DNA of 64,000 nucleotides from CAIYZT01 sp031385445 (GTDB lineage Bacteria; Pseudomonadota; Alphaproteobacteria; Rhodobacterales; Rhodobacteraceae). Where the stretch lies: the NCBI GenBank assembly GCA_031385445.1, contig JANNBM010000068.1:57133-121132 (forward strand), given 5' to 3'. The position numbers and the translations under genes were made by a program. The notes beneath the pieces were generated by a model that worked only from the letters and a program-made list of their open reading frames with translations, was not told where the DNA came from and made no database searches. Shown here piece by piece: positions 61,395 through 64,000 of this stretch; the first letter of the stretch is position 1, and the number at the start of each line of letters is the position of its first letter.

Positions 61395-61416
61395 GAATTG
61401 AAAGCCTTGGCAATTC
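61395..61416. promoter_or_regulatory. Second inverted repeat in the lysR/dehydrogenase spacer
   Basis: GAATTG (61395-61400) and CAATTC (61411-61416) are perfect inverted copies with a 10-base spacer. It is about 36 bases upstream of the dehydrogenase ATG, a place expected for an activation site. Confidence 0.4.
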
Positions 61417-61451
61417 AGCAGATAGTTGCCGCAAGTAGCAGGAGCGCGAGC

Positions 61452-63893
61452 ATGAGTGATTTTCCGGGTCAGGCAAGGGTCGTGATCATCGGGGGCGGGG
61501 CGGTCGGGGTGTCGTCGCTGTACCATCTGTGCAAGGCGGGCTGGACCGACTGCGTTTTGTTGGAAAAGAACGAGCTGACGGCGGGGTCGACCTGGCACGC
61601 GGCGGGCAATGTGCCGACGTTCAGTTCCAGTTGGTCGATCATGAACATGCAGCGCTATTCGGCGGAACTGTACCGCGGTCTTGGGGCTGCGGTCGATTAT
61701 CCGATGAATTACAACGTCACGGGTTCGGTCCGGCTGGGTCACACGCGGGAGCGCTTGCAGGAATTTCAGCGCGTTGTGGGGATGGGCCGCTCCCAGGGCA
61801 TGGATCTGAACATCCTTGGCGTGGACGATATCAAATCGGTCTATCCGTTCCTTGAAACCCATGATCTGAGCGGGGCGTTGCACGACCCCTATGACGGCGA
61901 CATTGACCCGGCGCAGCTGACGCAGGCGCTTGCCAAGGGCGCGCGGGCGATGGGCGCGCGGATTGAACGGTTTTGCCCGGCAACGGGCGCGCGGCGCGAG
62001 GGCGATGAATGGGTCATCTCGACCCCCAAAGGCGAGATCCGCTGCGAGATCGTGGTAAACGCGGCCGGCTATTACGCGCGCGAAGTGGGCAAATGGTTCG
62101 GCCGCGATCTGCCGATGATGGTGATGAGCCATCAGTATATGCTGTTTGAAGCCGTGCCCGAGCTGGCAACCTGGACGGCTGAGGTCGGCCACAAACTGCC
62201 GCTGTTGCGCGATGTCGACAGCAGTTACTATCTGCGGCAGGAAAAGAACGGCTTCAACCTTGGCCCATATGAGGGCAATTGCCGCGCGCATTGGGCGACC
62301 AAGGACGACCCTTTCCCGCAGGATTTCAGCTTTCAGCTGTTCCCCGACGATCTGGAACGCCTGGAATGGCATATCAATGACGCGATGGCGCGGGTGCCTT
62401 TGCTTGGCAAGGCGGGCCTGTCCAAAGTGATCAATGGGCCGATCCCCTATACCCCCGACGGCAACCCCTTGATCGGGCCGATGCCCGGCGTGCCGAACGC
62501 GTTCGAGGCTTGCGTGTTCACCTTTGGCATCTGTCAGGCGGGCGGCGCGGGCAAGGTTCTGGCGGAATGGGTGACGCAGGGCGCGACGGAATGGGACATG
62601 TGGTCTTGCGATCCGCGCCGGTTCACCGGGTTTGAAGATCGAGATTACTGCGTGAAAAAGGGGATGGAGGTGTACGGCAACGAATACGCCATGCATTTCC
62701 CGCATCACGCATGGCCCGAGGGCCGGGATAAAAAGCTGTCAGCGGTCCATGCTCAGACCAAGGCGCTGGGCGCGGTTTATGCGCCCTATAACGGCTGGGA
62801 GCGGGCGGTTTGGTATGCGCGTGCGGGCGATGATACCTCGGAGGCCGCGCAAAGATCATGGGACCGGCAGGGTCCGTGGTTTGGCGCGGTCCGCGAGGAA
62901 TGCCTCGCCGTGCGCGATGCGGCGGGGATACTGGACCTGCCGGGCTTCAGCCGGTTCCGCCTTGTCGGGCCGGGCGTGGCCGAATGGTTGAGCCGTCAGA
63001 TCACCGGCAAGGTGCCGAATGTCGGGCGGCTGGGACTGGCCTATTTCGCCGACGACGAGGGCCGCATTGTGACCGAGATGTCGGTTGCGCGCCTTGCAGA
63101 TGACGAGGTGCTGCTGATCACGGCGGCGAGCGCGCAGGCGCACGACCGCGAATGGCTGCTGCGGCATCTGGACGCCGGCCTGACGCTGAGCGACCATAGC
63201 GCCGAATGGTCGACGCAGATCCTGACCGGTCCCGCCTCGCGCGCGATTCTCGCCGAGGTGGCGCAGGCGGATTTGACCAAGGGCTGGCTGACCCATCAGA
63301 TGGGACGGATCGCGGGGGCCGAGGTCTGGCTTGCGCGGGTGTCATTTGCGGGCGAGCTTGGCTGGGAGATTCATTCCAAAATCGCCGATACTGAAGCGGT
63401 GTGGAACGCGGTGTTGCGGGCAGGCAAAGGCCATGGCCTGCGCCCCTTTGGGATGTTCGCGCTGAATTCCTTGCGGGTGGAAAAGGGCTACCGCGCGTGG
63501 AAGGGCGATTTGTCGACCGACTATACGGTGCTGCAAGGCGGGCTCGAGCGGTTTGTCGATTGGGCCAAGCCCGACTTCAGGGGCCGCGCGGCGCTTGAGG
63601 CTGAAAAGCAGCGCGGCGTGGTCAAACGGTTCTGCACGCTGGTGATTGACGCGGGCGAGCAGGACCCGCCCTTTATGGCCACGATCTGGCACGATGGCCG
63701 CATCGTGGGCGAGGTGACGAGCGGGTATTTTGGCCACCGGATTGAAAAGGTGGTGGGGTTGGGGATGCTGAAGGCCGAGGTGAACCAGCCCGGCACCAGG
63801 GTTGAGGTGGAAATATTTGGCACCCGCTATCCGGCGACGGTCATGGACGATGCGCCGCTGTGGGACGCCAGGAACGAGCGCATTCGCGCGTAA
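61452..63893 (+). CDS. FAD-dependent dimethylglycine/sarcosine dehydrogenase-like protein with GcvT domain
   Basis: The 813-aa protein starts MSDFPGQARVVIIGGGAVGVSSLYHLCKAGW (AGGAGCG upstream). Residues 1 to about 390 form a DAO-type FAD domain with the GxGxxG motif and GSTWHAAGN, whose His is the usual site of covalent FAD. A FAO-M linker follows, and a C-terminal folate-binding GcvT/aminomethyltransferase domain starts near residue 430. Such enzymes oxidise N-methyl groups and pass the one-carbon unit to tetrahydrofolate. Choline/betaine-derived substrates are likely but not proved. Confidence 0.9.
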   Translation: MSDFPGQARVVIIGGGAVGVSSLYHLCKAGWTDCVLLEKNELTAGSTWHAAGNVPTFSSSWSIMNMQRYSAELYRGLGAAVDYPMNYNVTGSVRLGHTRERLQEFQRVVGMGRSQGMDLNILGVDDIKSVYPFLETHDLSGALHDPYDGDIDPAQLTQALAKGARAMGARIERFCPATGARREGDEWVISTPKGEIRCEIVVNAAGYYAREVGKWFGRDLPMMVMSHQYMLFEAVPELATWTAEVGHKLPLLRDVDSSYYLRQEKNGFNLGPYEGNCRAHWATKDDPFPQDFSFQLFPDDLERLEWHINDAMARVPLLGKAGLSKVINGPIPYTPDGNPLIGPMPGVPNAFEACVFTFGICQAGGAGKVLAEWVTQGATEWDMWSCDPRRFTGFEDRDYCVKKGMEVYGNEYAMHFPHHAWPEGRDKKLSAVHAQTKALGAVYAPYNGWERAVWYARAGDDTSEAAQRSWDRQGPWFGAVREECLAVRDAAGILDLPGFSRFRLVGPGVAEWLSRQITGKVPNVGRLGLAYFADDEGRIVTEMSVARLADDEVLLITAASAQAHDREWLLRHLDAGLTLSDHSAEWSTQILTGPASRAILAEVAQADLTKGWLTHQMGRIAGAEVWLARVSFAGELGWEIHSKIADTEAVWNAVLRAGKGHGLRPFGMFALNSLRVEKGYRAWKGDLSTDYTVLQGGLERFVDWAKPDFRGRAALEAEKQRGVVKRFCTLVIDAGEQDPPFMATIWHDGRIVGEVTSGYFGHRIEKVVGLGMLKAEVNQPGTRVEVEIFGTRYPATVMDDAPLWDARNERIRA

Positions 63894-63962
63894 CGCCGGG
63901 CGAAGCGGGGGCCAGCCCCCGCACCCCCGGGATATTTTGGGACAGATGAAGAGGGGCGGGCG

Positions 63963-64000
63963 GTGATCGAAGCGGTGAAACACGGGGGCGGGGCAGCGGG
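63963..64000 (+). CDS. Possible start of the next gene, cut by the window edge
   Basis: A GTG with GAGGGGCGG upstream begins the frame MIEAVKHGGGAA, which runs off the window. It is too short to identify. Confidence 0.25.
   Translation, partial: MIEAVKHGGGAA

Overview
The window is chromosomal DNA of a GC-rich alphaproteobacterium, most likely of the Rhodobacteraceae (Roseobacter group). The evidence is a complete Rhodobacter-type gene transfer agent (GTA) cluster followed by cysE, a fabD-fabG-acpP/fabF-mltG fatty-acid cluster, a pyruvate dehydrogenase operon whose E1 beta carries its own lipoyl domain, a HutF-type histidine pathway and a dimethylglycine-dehydrogenase-like enzyme. No rRNA, CRISPR array or insertion sequence was seen. 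All calls come from reading the sequence; no database search was run.

Layout. 0-5 kb: a broken 3' end of an NAD(P)H-hydrate repair gene, a stand-alone Hint-domain protein, tRNA-Leu(UAG), trigger factor, a possible nuclease, and the rpsF-rpsR-rplI ribosomal operon. 5-8 kb: a PACE-type efflux protein, then fabD, fabG and acpP. 8.3-13.5 kb: a tetR/adaptor/RND efflux operon on the opposite strand, lying between acpP and fabF. 13.7-16.2 kb: fabF and mltG. 16.2-30.4 kb: the GTA structural operon, in RcGTA order g1, g2, g3, g3.5, g4 to g10, g10.1, g11 to g15, with every frame open. It is followed by a small conserved ORF and cysE.

31.5-45.6 kb is mostly core metabolism: pdhA-pdhB-pdhC and ftsB, a lipoprotein, pgk and class I aldolase, two overlapping cyclophilins, tyrS, anmK, a DnaJ-domain protein, bolA and glcB. 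45.7-50.6 kb holds an arsR-SRPBCC cassette (the second SRPBCC gene is frameshifted), pepN and a lytic transglycosylase lipoprotein. 50.7-57 kb has gatB, corA, an SDR and a PHP phosphoesterase among decayed gene remnants (RTX protein, enolase-superfamily enzyme, possibly a flavin reductase). 57.1-64 kb carries hutI, divergent hutF-hutC, a LysR regulator and a divergently transcribed FAD/GcvT demethylating dehydrogenase.

The most useful observations beyond plain annotation are these: a promoter followed by a terminator-like hairpin in front of GTA g1; strong inverted repeats between the major capsid gene g5 and g6; the efflux module interrupting the fab cluster; several palindromic operator candidates; a recurrent 19-bp intergenic palindrome; and strand-composition (G versus C) flips near 25-27 kb and at about 58.3 kb. 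I did not find a convincing wholly undescribed system. The GTA is a known family, and its regulatory leader and capsid-gene spacer are the best candidates for something new.
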